Positions 17,686 through 27,334 of a DNA stretch of 64,000 nucleotides are shown piece after piece. The position numbers and the translations under genes are program-made. The notes under the pieces are model-generated. The model saw only the letters and a list, made by a program, of their open reading frames with translations. It ran no database searches and was not told the origin of the DNA. How positions within the stretch are numbered: the first letter of the stretch is position 1; every line of letters begins with the position of its first letter. This DNA is from Amycolatopsis balhimycina FH 1894 (lineage in GTDB: Bacteria > Actinomycetota > Actinomycetes > Mycobacteriales > Pseudonocardiaceae), in assembly GCF_000384295.1 (NCBI RefSeq), contig NZ_KB913037.1:5202722-5266721 (forward strand), written 5' to 3'.

Positions 17686-20280
17686 GTGCGCGGCACCGGG
17701 CCGCGGCACGGGGGAAGAGCACCGAGGATTGGGCGCGCGTTGGAGAGAGAGCCGGGCTTACCACCCGAGCGTGCGAGTCGTCCTCGGCGCGAAGGCGCCC
17801 CACCCCCGCCGCAGCCCCCGCAAAGGGCTGAGGGGCCTCCTCGACCGTCGCAGCCGGTGCGCCGCCAGCCACCACCACAGCAACCGCCGCCGCCTCCTCC
17901 CGAGCGCGGGCGCCGTCAGCCGCCCCGCAACGGCAGCACGCGCCATCTGCCGACGCCCGAGGACGTGCCGGTGCATGACCCGCGACCGGCACGCGCCCAG
18001 CGCCCGGTCCGCGACGACGCGCCGGTTCGCGACGGCCGGCCCGTCCGGGACGATGTGCCGCCCCGGCGGCCGGTTCGCGAGGACGGCCCGCCACGCGACG
18101 GCCGTCCGGTCCAGGACGACGGCCCGCGTCCGGTGCGCGACGAGCCCCGCGACGGGCGTCCGCCCCGCCGGCTCCCCCCGCCGCCGCAGGGCCCGCCTCC
18201 GCAAGGCCCCCCGCCACGCGGCGGACAGCCACCCCGCGCCGCCGCTCCGGCTCCCACGCGCGTCCAGCCGGTACCGCCGCCGCCAGGTCCGCTGAGTCCG
18301 CCCGGTCCGCCGGGTCCGCAGTCGGTCCAGGGCCGGCTGCCCCAGCCCGCCCCGCCGGTGGTGTCCCCGCCGCCGGCCCCGACCCCGCCCCCGGGCAACC
18401 CGGTCCCCGGCACGCCGCCGCCCGGCACCCCCGTGCCGCCCCGCGGCCGCGGGACCCGTCGTCCGGCCCCGGTCCGGCCGTGGCAGGAGGAGGCCCAGCA
18501 GCCGCCGCGCGACCCGGAGGCGACGCGGTTCATCCCGCGCACCGCCGGCGTCCCGATGAACTCGCGCTGGCCGGTCGCCGACCCGGACGTCATGCGCCCG
18601 TACGACGCGCTGGCCACCCAGGTCATGCCGGCGCTCAAGGGGCCGCTGGTCAAGCCCCGGCCGGGCGAAGAGGCACCCGAAGCCCCGGCGAAGGCGCCGT
18701 CACTGGCGAAAGCGTCCGGGCGGATGGCGATCGCGTCGCTGATCAGCCGCATCACCGGCTTCCTGTGGAAGCTGCTGCTGGTCGGCGCCATCGGCCAGGG
18801 CATCGCGAACGACTCGTTCAACGTCGCCAACACGATGCCGAACATCATCTTCGAGCTGCTGATGGGTGGCGTGCTCGCCAGCGTGGTCGTGCCCCTGCTG
18901 GTGCGCTCGCAGGACGATCCCGACGGCGGCACGGCGTACACCCAGCGGCTCATCACCGTGGCGTTCGTGCTGCTGCTGGTCGGCACGATCGTGGCGGTGA
19001 TCGCGGCACCGGCCTTCACGAGCCTCTACGTCGACTCGTCCGGCAAGGCGAGTGCGGACCTCACCACGGCGTTCGCCTACCTGCTGCTGCCGGAGATCTT
19101 CTTCTACGGCGTCTTCGCGCTGCTCTCGGCGGTGCTGAACGCCAAGCAGATCTTCGGCCCCACCGCGTGGGCGCCGGTGATCAACAACCTGGTCGTCATC
19201 TTCACGATCCTGGTCGTCTGGGTCATGCCGGGCGACATCGACACCGGCCACGTCTCGATCACCGACCCCAAGGTGCTGACGCTCGGCATCGGCGTCACCG
19301 GCGGCATCGTCGCCCAGGCGCTGCTGCTGATCCCCCCGCTGCTGCGCTCCGGCTTCCGCTTCAAGTGGCGCTGGGGCATCGACAAGCAGATGAAGGAGTT
19401 CGGCGGCCTCGCGCTGTGGATCCTCGGTTACGTCGCGGTGAGCCAGGTCGGCTACACGATCAACACCCGCGTGCTGACCAGCGGTTCTCCCGGCGGTGTG
19501 ACGGCGTACAGCAACGCCTGGCTGCTCTTCCAGCTGCCGTACGGCGTCATCGGCGTCTCCCTGCTGACGGCGATCATGCCGCGGATGAGCCGCGCGGCCG
19601 CCGACGGCGACCACAAGAAGCTGATCGGCGACCTGTCGTACGCGTCCCGGATGTCGACGGTGCTGCTGGTGCCGATCTCCGCGGTGATGACCGTGGTCGG
19701 CGGCTCGATCGGCATCGCGCTGTTCACCTTCGGCAAGGGCACGGTCGAGACGGCCGAGCGGCTCGGCGACGCGCTGGCGATCTCGGCGTTCGCGCTGCTG
19801 CCGTACGCGCTGGTCATGCTCCAGATGCGCGTGTTCTACGCGATGAAGGACGCCCGCACGCCGACGTTGATCATGATCGTGATGACGCTGGTCAAGGTGC
19901 CGCTGCTGTACCTGTGCCCGGTGCTGCTGTCGCCGGACAACGTCGTGCTCGGCGTGATGATGGTCAACGCGCTGACGTTCGTGGTCGGCGCGATCCTCGG
20001 GCAGGTTTGGCTCTGGGTGACGCTGGGCAACTTGCGCAGCAAACGAGTGATCGGCGTGATTCTCTTCACGGTCGTGGCGAGCGCCCTCGGCGTCGGCGCG
20101 GCGTGGGTGGCCGGCCAGATCGTGCCGGACGCGTTCGGCCCGAAACTGGGAGCCTGGGCGAAGCTTCTCCTGCAGAGCATCGTGGGGATCGTGGTCTCGT
20201 TCGGTGTGCTGATGGCCCTGAAGGTCGAGGAGCTGAAGCCGGCCACTTCGAGGTTCACCCGGTTGATCAAGCGCGGGTAA
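17686..20280 (+). CDS. murJ: Lipid II flippase MurJ with long Pro-rich cytoplasmic N-terminus
   Basis: The 864-residue product has about 340 N-terminal residues that are Pro/Arg-rich and probably disordered, then a MurJ/MviN core with about 14 hydrophobic segments (starting ASLISRITGFLWKLLLV). MurJ flips the peptidoglycan precursor lipid II across the membrane. In M. tuberculosis the homologue Rv3910 carries a C-terminal pseudokinase and extracellular domain; here those form the separate next gene. GTG 17686 has no ribosome-binding site but a promoter lies just upstream; TTG 17740, with GAGG upstream, is the alternative start. Confidence 0.93.
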   Translation: MRGTGPRHGGRAPRIGRALEREPGLPPERASRPRREGAPPPPQPPQRAEGPPRPSQPVRRQPPPQQPPPPPPERGRRQPPRNGSTRHLPTPEDVPVHDPRPARAQRPVRDDAPVRDGRPVRDDVPPRRPVREDGPPRDGRPVQDDGPRPVRDEPRDGRPPRRLPPPPQGPPPQGPPPRGGQPPRAAAPAPTRVQPVPPPPGPLSPPGPPGPQSVQGRLPQPAPPVVSPPPAPTPPPGNPVPGTPPPGTPVPPRGRGTRRPAPVRPWQEEAQQPPRDPEATRFIPRTAGVPMNSRWPVADPDVMRPYDALATQVMPALKGPLVKPRPGEEAPEAPAKAPSLAKASGRMAIASLISRITGFLWKLLLVGAIGQGIANDSFNVANTMPNIIFELLMGGVLASVVVPLLVRSQDDPDGGTAYTQRLITVAFVLLLVGTIVAVIAAPAFTSLYVDSSGKASADLTTAFAYLLLPEIFFYGVFALLSAVLNAKQIFGPTAWAPVINNLVVIFTILVVWVMPGDIDTGHVSITDPKVLTLGIGVTGGIVAQALLLIPPLLRSGFRFKWRWGIDKQMKEFGGLALWILGYVAVSQVGYTINTRVLTSGSPGGVTAYSNAWLLFQLPYGVIGVSLLTAIMPRMSRAAADGDHKKLIGDLSYASRMSTVLLVPISAVMTVVGGSIGIALFTFGKGTVETAERLGDALAISAFALLPYALVMLQMRVFYAMKDARTPTLIMIVMTLVKVPLLYLCPVLLSPDNVVLGVMMVNALTFVVGAILGQVWLWVTLGNLRSKRVIGVILFTVVASALGVGAAWVAGQIVPDAFGPKLGAWAKLLLQSIVGIVVSFGVLMALKVEELKPATSRFTRLIKRG

Positions 20281-20359
20281 CGATTGCGGTACGGATGGCG
20301 ACGACTCCCGCGTCGTATTCTGGGTAACCTTGGCGCGGGGAGCTAACGGGAGAGTGCGG

Positions 20360-21949
20360 GTGGACACGAGGCGGAGCGAACAGGCGGGGGGTGCGAACCA
20401 CGTGGGCAAGGCCCAGGTCGGATCGCTGGCCCCCGGGCGTGTGGTCGGCGACGGCCGCTACCGCCTCCTCGCGCAGTTCGGCGTGGACGAGCGGGGCGAC
20501 GCGCACCTTTGGCGTGCGCGCGACGGGCAGCTGAAGCGGGACGTCGCGCTGACGCTGCTGGTCGGCGACCCGGCGGATCCCGAAGCCGCGCGGCTGGCCC
20601 GGCGAACGCTCGAACGCGCCACGCACGCGTCCAAGTTCGGCCACGGCGGCGTCGCCCGCGTGCTCGACGTGCTCGCGCTCGGCAGCGGCGTCACCTCGAG
20701 CGAAGGCCTCCTCGGCGTCGTCGTCGCGGAGTGGACCAAGGGCAGCGACCTGGTCGACCTCGTCGCGCAGCGGCCGGTGGCGCCCGCCGCGGCCGCCCGG
20801 ATGGTGCAGGCGCTGGCCGAAGCCGTCGAACAGGCGCACCAGAACGGGCTCGTCCTCGGCCTCGACCACCCCCAGCGCCTGCGGCTGACGCCGAGCGGCG
20901 CGCTCAAGCTCGCGTTCCCCGGCCCGCTGCCGGAGGCGACGCTGCGCGACGACGTCAAGGCGCTCGGCGCGGTCCTCTACCTGCTGCTGACCGGCCGCTG
21001 GGCGCTGCCCGGCGGGCCGCCCGCGATCCCGGCGGCCCCGATGACGCCGCAGAACCGGATCGTCCCACCGCGCCAGCTGGTGCCGACCGTCCCGGCGGAC
21101 CTCTCGTCGCTGGCCGTGCGCACGATCGAGGACGGCGGCAACGGCGGCATCCGCACCAGCGCGGCCATCCTCCGCGTCCTCGACCAGGTGGCCGAGGAAG
21201 AAGAGCGCACCCAGCTGATCAAGGCCGTCGGCGGCGATCCGGCCGAGCCCGACGGCACGGTGTGGACGACGAAGAAGCCGGTCAAGGACGTCGCCCGGCG
21301 CCGCAAGCTCGCGCTGGGCGTCACGGTCCTGGTGGTCGCGACCGTCGTCATCCTCGCCTGGGGCGGGCTGATGCTGATCAACGCCTTCCAGGGCGACTCG
21401 AAGGTGAGCGGGCCGACCATCAACGTCGCCGACCCGCCGGCGTCGAGCCAGCCGGCCGGGAAGCCGCCCGTGACCTCGCCGGCGCCGGCCTCCTCGCAGC
21501 CACCGGCCGTGGGCGCCGCGGTGCCGCCGCAGTCGGTGGCCGTCTACAACCCCGAAGGCAAGGGCGACAACCCCGGACGCGCGAAGTACGCGACCGACGG
21601 CAATCCCGACACGGTCTGGCGGACGGAGAAGTACCGCCAGCAGCTGCCCGTGGTGAAGCCGGGCGTCGGGCTGATCGTCGTCTTCAAGGACCCGATCAAC
21701 CTCAGCCAGGTGAAGATCACCGGCACCGCGGGCACGAAGGTCGAGATCCGTTCGGCGACCGCGAAGAACCCCGACCTGGCCGACACGAAGGTGATCGGCA
21801 ACGGCGACCTGAAGGACGGCGAAACGACCATCCCGCTGGCTCAGCCGACACAGGGCGAGTACTTCATCGTCTGGATCACCCAGCTGGGCGACGCCGACGG
21901 GCAGTTCATGACCGAAATCGGTGACTTGGCCTTCCTGCCTGCGGGGTGA
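20360..21949 (+). CDS. Membrane pseudokinase with discoidin-like extracellular domain
   Basis: The start is set at GTG 20360 because GGGAGAG lies 5 nt before it; GTG 20354 and TTG 20330 are alternatives. In the 529-residue product, residues about 20-290 follow a protein kinase fold but lack the catalytic set: the strand that should hold the Lys reads VALTLL, the HRD loop reads GLDHPQRL, and the DFG position reads LAFPGPL. A transmembrane segment follows (LALGVTVLVVATVVILAW), then an extracellular beta domain (YATDGNPDTVWRTEKY). This equals the C-terminal half of mycobacterial MviN (Rv3910), which binds the FHA protein FhaA when phosphorylated. It probably regulates MurJ in trans. Confidence 0.88.
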   Translation: MDTRRSEQAGGANHVGKAQVGSLAPGRVVGDGRYRLLAQFGVDERGDAHLWRARDGQLKRDVALTLLVGDPADPEAARLARRTLERATHASKFGHGGVARVLDVLALGSGVTSSEGLLGVVVAEWTKGSDLVDLVAQRPVAPAAAARMVQALAEAVEQAHQNGLVLGLDHPQRLRLTPSGALKLAFPGPLPEATLRDDVKALGAVLYLLLTGRWALPGGPPAIPAAPMTPQNRIVPPRQLVPTVPADLSSLAVRTIEDGGNGGIRTSAAILRVLDQVAEEEERTQLIKAVGGDPAEPDGTVWTTKKPVKDVARRRKLALGVTVLVVATVVILAWGGLMLINAFQGDSKVSGPTINVADPPASSQPAGKPPVTSPAPASSQPPAVGAAVPPQSVAVYNPEGKGDNPGRAKYATDGNPDTVWRTEKYRQQLPVVKPGVGLIVVFKDPINLSQVKITGTAGTKVEIRSATAKNPDLADTKVIGNGDLKDGETTIPLAQPTQGEYFIVWITQLGDADGQFMTEIGDLAFLPAG

Positions 21950-21967
21950 CGCACCCGACAGGGTCAG

Positions 21968-21980
21968 TAGGCTCTCGCGG
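21968..21980 (+). promoter_or_regulatory. -10 element for leaderless sigM
   Basis: TAGGCT at 21968-21973 is followed by seven bases and the GTG of sigM at 21981, with no ribosome-binding site. This spacing fits a leaderless transcript. Confidence 0.4.
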
Positions 21981-22604
21981 GTGACAGCTGCAGCTCCCAC
22001 GGATGCGGATCTGATAGCGGCTCACGCCGCGGGGGACCCTCATGCGTTCAGCGAACTCGTCCAGCGACATCGCGACCGCATGTGGGCGGTCGCCCTGCGC
22101 ACGGTCCGCGACCCGGAAGAGGCCGCCGACGCGTTGCAGGACGCCTTCATCTCGGCGTTTCGCGCGGCCGGGAACTTCAGAGCGGAGTCGCAGGTCACGA
22201 CATGGCTGCACCGGATCGTGGTGAACGCCTGCCTCGACCGGATGCGCCGCCGCCAGGCGCGGCCGACCGTGCCGTTGCCGGAGACCGGCTTCAACGAGCC
22301 CGCCACGCCCCGTGACTCGATGGCCGAGCGCGAGACCAGCCTGCTGGTGCGCGAAGCCCTCAGCCGGCTGCCCGAAGACCAGCGTGCCCCGATCGTGCTG
22401 GTCGACGTCGAGGGATACTCCGTTGCCGAGACGGCGAAGATGCTCGGCATCGCCGAAGGCACCGTGAAGAGCCGGTGCGCCCGGGGCCGCGGGAAGCTCG
22501 CGAAGGTTCTCGGGCACCTGCGGAACCCCGATGCGATTGCGAACGTCCCAACTCACGAAAGCAAACGGGCCGGGCGTCAGCCGGGTAGCGGGGAGGGACG
22601 ATGA
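21981..22604 (+). CDS. sigM: ECF RNA polymerase sigma factor SigM
   Basis: The 207-residue group 4 sigma factor has region 2 ([42 protein letters not shown]) and region 4 ([36 protein letters not shown]). It directs RNA polymerase to envelope-stress or redox-type promoters in related species. The anti-sigma gene overlaps by four bases and trxB/trxA follow, as in mycobacteria and Streptomyces. Its promoter looks leaderless. Confidence 0.94.
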   Translation: MTAAAPTDADLIAAHAAGDPHAFSELVQRHRDRMWAVALRTVRDPEEAADALQDAFISAFRAAGNFRAESQVTTWLHRIVVNACLDRMRRRQARPTVPLPETGFNEPATPRDSMAERETSLLVREALSRLPEDQRAPIVLVDVEGYSVAETAKMLGIAEGTVKSRCARGRGKLAKVLGHLRNPDAIANVPTHESKRAGRQPGSGEGR

Positions 22605-23398
22605 CGGACGAAAGCCGGGGGATCGGGGGGACCATTGGTCCGCCCTGGTCTGTCGACGTGCTCGCCGATCTCCACGCCGGCGTCCTGGACGACGTACGGG
22701 CGGCCGAACTGTGGCCGCTGGTCAACGCCGACCCGGAGGCCAGGGCGATCCTGGAGGCCCTCGACGCCACGCAGGCCGACCTGGCCTCGCTCGCGGCCGC
22801 GCCGGCCCCGCCGATGCCCGCGGAGTTCGCGGCCCGGCTCGAGGCGGCACTGGCCGCCGAGGCGGCCGCCGCCTTTCCGGGGAAAGCACAGTCGTCGCCG
22901 CACACGGCACCGGAGCAGGCCGGGCCCGGGAACGCCCCGGTGGTGGACCTCGCGGCGGCCCGGCGGCGCCGGAACAAGCGGCTCGGCTGGGCCGCCGGCG
23001 TCCTGACCGCGGCCGCGGCGGCGATCGCGGTGACCGTCGCGATCCCGAACACGTCGTCGCAGACCGGCAACCCGAACGTCGCGGCACCGCCCCCGTCCGG
23101 CCCGTCGGTGGGCAGCGACGGCAGTGGTGCCCAGGCCCTGGTCGGCAAGGCGGTCGGCGTCCGCGACTTCGGCCCGCTGCAGAACGAAGACCGTCTCGAC
23201 GCGTGCGTCGCGGCCGCCGGTCTCGACCCGAAGGTGCGCCCGGAGGGCATCCGGCCGGTGAACGTCGGCGGCAAGGCCGGCGTGATGATCATCCTGACCA
23301 CCGGCAAGCTCGCCCAGTTCCGGCTCGTGGCCTTCGGCGCGGACTGTGGGCCTGGGAATCCGGCCGTGTTGTTCGACAAGGTCGTCGGGGAGAAGTAG
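22601..23398 (+). CDS. rsmA: Anti-sigma-M factor (RsmA-like)
   Basis: The 265-residue protein starts at an ATGA overlap with sigM. The N-terminal 110 residues form a helical cytoplasmic region ([20 protein letters not shown]), a single transmembrane segment lies at about 128-148 ([20 protein letters not shown]), and the rest is an extracytoplasmic domain with two Cys (near ACVAAAG and DCGPGN) that could form a disulphide. The gene order equals Rv3912. It is expected to hold SigM at the membrane and release it on a signal. No HxxxCxxC zinc motif is present. Confidence 0.85.
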   Translation: MTDESRGIGGTIGPPWSVDVLADLHAGVLDDVRAAELWPLVNADPEARAILEALDATQADLASLAAAPAPPMPAEFAARLEAALAAEAAAAFPGKAQSSPHTAPEQAGPGNAPVVDLAAARRRRNKRLGWAAGVLTAAAAAIAVTVAIPNTSSQTGNPNVAAPPPSGPSVGSDGSGAQALVGKAVGVRDFGPLQNEDRLDACVAAAGLDPKVRPEGIRPVNVGGKAGVMIILTTGKLAQFRLVAFGADCGPGNPAVLFDKVVGEK

Positions 23399-23475
23399 CG
23401 GCCGTCACGGCTGGGAACATGGCCACCTACGATCGTGTTGAGCCTGGTACAGGTCACTACGAGCGGAGGTCACGG

Positions 23476-24468
23476 GTGGCTGCCGAAGAAATCAGGAACC
23501 TGATCATCGTCGGATCGGGTCCTGCCGGATACACCGCTGCCGTTTACGCGGCACGGGCCCAGCTGGAACCGCTGGTGTTCGAGGGCACGCAGTTCGGCGG
23601 CGCGCTGATGACGACGACCGAGGTCGAGAACTTCCCCGGGTTCCGGGACGGCATCATGGGTCCGGACCTGATGGAGGAGATGCGCAAGCAGGCCGAGCGC
23701 TTCGGCGCGGAGCTGCGCGCGGAGGACGTCGAGTCGCTGGAGCTGACCGGGGACGTCAAGTACGTCAACGCGAACGGCAAGCGCTACGCCGCGCGCGCAG
23801 TCATCCTCGCCATGGGTGCCGCGGCGCGGTACCTGAACGTGCCGGGCGAGCAGGAGCTGCTCGGGCGCGGTGTGTCGGCGTGTGCGACCTGTGACGGCTT
23901 CTTCTTCCGCGACCACGACATCGTGGTGGCCGGCGGCGGCGACTCGGCGATGGAGGAGGCGACCTTCCTGACGAAGTTCGCGAAGTCCGTCACCCTCGTC
24001 CACCGGCGCGACGAGTTCCGCGCGTCCAAGATCATGCTCGAGCGCGCCCGCGCGAACGAGAAGATCAAGTGGAAGCTGAACTCGCAGATCACCGGCGTGC
24101 TCGGCGACGGCAAGGTCGAGGGCCTGCGGCTGAAGGACACCCAGGACGGCTCCGAGTCGACGCTGGACGTCTCCGGATTCTTCGTGGCGATCGGCCACGA
24201 CCCCCGCAGCCAGCTCGTGAAGGGGCAGGTCGAGCTGGACGAGGACGGCTACGTGGTCACGAAGGACAAGACGTCCTTCACGAACCTCGACGGCGTCTTC
24301 GCGGCCGGCGACCTCGTGGACCGCACCTACCGGCAGGCGATCACCGCCGCGGGTTCGGGGTGCAGTGCGGCGATCGACGCGGAACGATGGCTGGCCGAGC
24401 ACGGCGAGCCGGACGCCCATGAGGCGGCCGAGCTGGTCGGCGGCGGCTACGGCGCGGGCACCAACTGA
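23476..24468 (+). CDS. trxB: Thioredoxin-disulfide reductase
   Basis: The 330-residue flavoenzyme passes electrons from NADPH to thioredoxin. It shows the FAD-binding [15 protein letters not shown], the redox pair Cys136/Cys139 in SACATCDG, the NADPH-binding [10 protein letters not shown] and the C-terminal [13 protein letters not shown] 23476 is chosen because GGAGGT sits 5 nt upstream; an ATG at 23419 is less well supported. It forms a unit with trxA 33 bp downstream. Confidence 0.97.
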   Translation: MAAEEIRNLIIVGSGPAGYTAAVYAARAQLEPLVFEGTQFGGALMTTTEVENFPGFRDGIMGPDLMEEMRKQAERFGAELRAEDVESLELTGDVKYVNANGKRYAARAVILAMGAAARYLNVPGEQELLGRGVSACATCDGFFFRDHDIVVAGGGDSAMEEATFLTKFAKSVTLVHRRDEFRASKIMLERARANEKIKWKLNSQITGVLGDGKVEGLRLKDTQDGSESTLDVSGFFVAIGHDPRSQLVKGQVELDEDGYVVTKDKTSFTNLDGVFAAGDLVDRTYRQAITAAGSGCSAAIDAERWLAEHGEPDAHEAAELVGGGYGAGTN

Positions 24469-24501
24469 CTTTCCGGCTTTCGACCACCTGAAGGAGAAAC
24501 C

Positions 24502-24825
24502 ATGTCCAACACCGTGAAGGTGACCGACGCGACGTTCGTCGACGAGGTCCTGACCAGCGAGAAGCCGGTCCTCGTCGACTTCTGGGCCACCTGGTGCGGG
24601 CCGTGCAAGATGGTCGCCCCGGTGCTCGAGGAGATCGCGGCCGAGAACGGCGAGAAGCTGACCATCGCCAAGATCGACATCGACGAGAACCCGAACACGC
24701 CGCGTGACTACCAGGTGATGTCCATCCCGACGCTGATCCTGTTCCAGGGCGGCAAGCCGGTGAAGCAGATCGTGGGGGCGAAGCCGAAGGCCGCGCTGCT
24801 GTCGGACCTCGCCGACGTCCTCTGA
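24502..24825 (+). CDS. trxA: Thioredoxin
   Basis: This 107-residue thioredoxin has the active site WCGPC (Cys32 and Cys35), the cis-Pro in MSIPTLILF and standard length. It reduces protein disulphides and is recycled by the adjacent TrxB. AAGGAG lies 6 nt before the ATG, and a strong hairpin follows the stop. Confidence 0.98.
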   Translation: MSNTVKVTDATFVDEVLTSEKPVLVDFWATWCGPCKMVAPVLEEIAAENGEKLTIAKIDIDENPNTPRDYQVMSIPTLILFQGGKPVKQIVGAKPKAALLSDLADVL

Positions 24826-24843
24826 ACCGAACCAGCCCGGCGG

Positions 24844-24882
24844 ACCCGGGGCCTGCGGGAATCTTCCGCGGACCCCGGGTTT
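24844..24882 (+). terminator. Hairpin terminator after trxA
   Basis: ACCCGGGG pairs with CCCCGGGT, with an inner stem around GCGGGAA/TTCCGC, followed by TTT. It lies 18 bp after the trxA stop. Confidence 0.7.
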
Positions 24883-25106
24883 GTCCGTCCTTCGGGGGAA
24901 TCTGTCCGATGTGGGTGAATGGAGCGTGACGACGGCCACCGCGGGTACTCCACGATCGGGCCCTTGACGCACCTACCGGGCCTACGCTGTCACCGAGAGT
25001 TGGCAAGGCACAATAGAGGGCCTGGGTGCGTCCCAGCGAAGGTTTTCCCGAAGTCCTGCCACGCACCGAGCCCCCGATTCGGTGCCTGAGGAAGAGCGAG
25101 GAGTGC

Positions 25107-26255
25107 ATGCGGGTACTCCGCCGCGGTGACGCCGGTCCGGACGTCGCCGAGATCAGGTCCATCCTGGCCGGGATGGACCTGCTCCCGCCGGTCACCGACA
25201 CCGGCGACTACGACACGTTCGACGTCGCCGTCGAGCACGCTGTCCGTGCCTTCCAGCAGCGCCGTGGGCTGATCACCGACGGCATCGTGGGTCCGGCCAC
25301 GTTCCAGGCGCTCAAGGGCTCCAGCTACCACCTGGGCAGCCGCCCGCTGTCGTACACGATCGCGGCCCCGATCCAGGGTGACGACGTCTTCACGCTGCAG
25401 GAGCGGCTGACCGAGCTCGGCTTCGACGCCGGCCGCCCGGACGGGTACTTCGGCCCCCAGACCGAGCGCGCGCTCAAGACGTTCCAGCGCGACATGCGCC
25501 TGACGCCGGACGGCATGTGCGGTCCGGCGACCATCCGTGAGCTGCACCGCCTGTCGTCGCCGCGGGCCCGGGGCGGTCGCCCCGTGTTCCTGCGCGAGCA
25601 GGAGCAGGTGCGCCAGGCCGGGCCGCGGCTGCGCGGCAAGCGCATCGTGATCGACCCCGGCCACGGCGGCGACGACCTCGGCGTGGTCGCCGGTGAGCTG
25701 CGTGAAGCCGACATCGCGTGGGACCTGGCGCGCCGCCTGGAGGGCCGGATGAAGGCCACCGGCATGGAGGCGCTGATCTCCCGCGGCCCGAACCACAGCC
25801 CGACCGAGCTGGAGCGCGCCCGCTTCGCGAACGACGCGGGCGCCGACCTGTTCCTGTCCCTGCACAGCGACAGCAACCCCTCGCCGCGCGCGCAGGGCAT
25901 CGCGAGCTTCCACTTCGGCACCGGCAACGGCACCACGTCCACCGTCGGTGAGCTGCTGGCCGGCTTCATCCAGCGCGAGGTCGCCGCCCGCACGGGCATG
26001 CTGGACTGCCGCACGCACTACAAGACGTGGGAGATCTTCACCCGCACCCGCTGCCCGGCGGTCCGGGTCGAGATCGGCTACCTGACGAACCCGGACGACG
26101 CCCGCAAGCTCGGCGACCCGGCGTTCCGGGACATCGTCGCGGAGGGCATCCTCATCGCCGTCAAGCGGCTGTACCTGCTCGGCGAGGGCGACCAGCCGAC
26201 GGGAACGTTCACGTTCGCCGACGTCCTGGCGCACGAGCTCGCGAAGGCCGAATAA
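25107..26255 (+). CDS. cwlM: CwlM-like peptidoglycan regulator / amidase fold
   Basis: The 382-residue protein has two peptidoglycan-binding repeats (about 5-70 and 85-145, FQQRRGLITDGIVGPAT and GYFGPQTERALKTFQ) and an N-acetylmuramoyl-L-alanine amidase_3 domain (IVIDPGHGGDDLG, LFLSLHSDSN, EIGYLTNPDDA). No signal peptide is seen, which agrees with mycobacterial CwlM, a cytoplasmic protein that activates MurA when phosphorylated by PknB. The C-terminal TGTFTFADVLAHEL corresponds to the phospho-threonine region of mycobacterial CwlM. The active-site His and Glu are present, so hydrolase activity is not excluded. GCGAGGAG precedes the ATG. Confidence 0.93.
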   Translation: MRVLRRGDAGPDVAEIRSILAGMDLLPPVTDTGDYDTFDVAVEHAVRAFQQRRGLITDGIVGPATFQALKGSSYHLGSRPLSYTIAAPIQGDDVFTLQERLTELGFDAGRPDGYFGPQTERALKTFQRDMRLTPDGMCGPATIRELHRLSSPRARGGRPVFLREQEQVRQAGPRLRGKRIVIDPGHGGDDLGVVAGELREADIAWDLARRLEGRMKATGMEALISRGPNHSPTELERARFANDAGADLFLSLHSDSNPSPRAQGIASFHFGTGNGTTSTVGELLAGFIQREVAARTGMLDCRTHYKTWEIFTRTRCPAVRVEIGYLTNPDDARKLGDPAFRDIVAEGILIAVKRLYLLGEGDQPTGTFTFADVLAHELAKAE

Positions 26256-26352
26256 GCCCGACCACAACCCCTAGCGGCTCTCCTTCACCTGCCCCACCAC
26301 CCCTGGGGACGCCACGCGCGCGTCCCCAGGTTTCGGGGCAGTTCTCCACAGG

Positions 26353-26386
26353 TTGTCCACCGCTCCTATCAGCGCTCTGTGGATAA
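26353..26386. promoter_or_regulatory. DnaA-box-like pair
   Basis: TTGTCCACC (26353-26361) and TGTGGATAA (26378-26386, the exact reverse of TTATCCACA) lie in the 221-bp gap between the convergent cwlM and GNAT genes. Partial boxes (TTCTCCACA and TTCCACAG) flank them. The cluster is about 10 kb from dnaA. Confidence 0.5.
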
Positions 26387-26476
26387 CTCGGCACTTCTTC
26401 CACAGCTGTGCACACGCCCGTTACAGGCCTGCCCGAGCAGGGACGCAAACGTTTGCGGGTAGGTTTCGCGGGAAGG

Positions 26477-27121
26477 TCAGGCGCGACCGAGGCTCGGCTC
26501 GGCGGTGGTGATCGTCACCTGGCCGAGCAGCCGTTCCAGCGCCGCCTCGACGTCTTCCTTCCAGGTGATCGCCGAGCGCAGTTCGAGGCGCAGGCGCGGC
26601 CACTTCTGGTGCGGGCGGACGGTCTTGAAGCCGACGCTCTGCAGGAACGCCGCCGGCAGCACGCAGCTGTGGCCGCCGTCCGGATCGGCTTCTTCCGGAC
26701 GAGCATCGCCGAACGCTTCGATCGCGCGCACGCCACGCTTGGTCAGGTCCTTGGCGACCGCCTGCACCAGCATCCGGCCGAGGCCGCCACCGCGGAACTC
26801 CGGGAGCACCTGGAACGCCGTCAGCAGCACGGCGTCGGCACTCGGGGGCGACGTCGGGAAGGCCAGTGCGCGCGGGACGGCGTTCGGCGGGGCGTACAGC
26901 ACGAACCCGACCGGCAGCGTGTCGCTGTAGACGATGCGGCCGCAGGAACCCCACTCGAGCAGCACGCTCGAGACCCAGGCTTCCTTCTCGACCTCGGTGG
27001 CGCCGAACTCCTCCGCCTGGTTCTTCAGGTGCGGGGCGAGTTCCCAGTACACGCACCGGCGGCAGCTCTTGGGCAGGTGCTCAAGGTTGTCCAGTGTGAC
27101 GCCCACGACGCGACGCGACAC
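26477..27121 (-). CDS. GNAT-family N-acetyltransferase
   Basis: The 214-residue product begins at GTG 27121 with GGGAGGT 5 nt upstream. The acetyl-CoA binding segment is VLPEFRGGGLGRMLVQAVAK (about 113-132). An N-terminal Cys pair in LPKSCRRCVYWEL may bind metal. It corresponds by position to Rv3916c, between cwlM and parB. The substrate is unknown. Confidence 0.88.
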   Translation of the reverse strand: MSRRVVGVTLDNLEHLPKSCRRCVYWELAPHLKNQAEEFGATEVEKEAWVSSVLLEWGSCGRIVYSDTLPVGFVLYAPPNAVPRALAFPTSPPSADAVLLTAFQVLPEFRGGGLGRMLVQAVAKDLTKRGVRAIEAFGDARPEEADPDGGHSCVLPAAFLQSVGFKTVRPHQKWPRLRLELRSAITWKEDVEAALERLLGQVTITTAEPSLGRA

Positions 27122-27334
27122 TCGCGACCTCCCTGACCTGCGCTCCCGACCGGCTGCCCGCTCGTCCGGCCGCGCAAGATCCACAGCACGAAGACAGGAG
27201 CCACGGTCGAGGATAGGCCGATGTGACAAGCACCGAAAGGCCAGGGGTCCCGGATGGGTGCCCGGTTACACTCGATGGGATCTACCGGCTCCCGCGGGAG
27301 CCGCCGTGTCCACCGAGCCCTGGGTGAATCGTCG

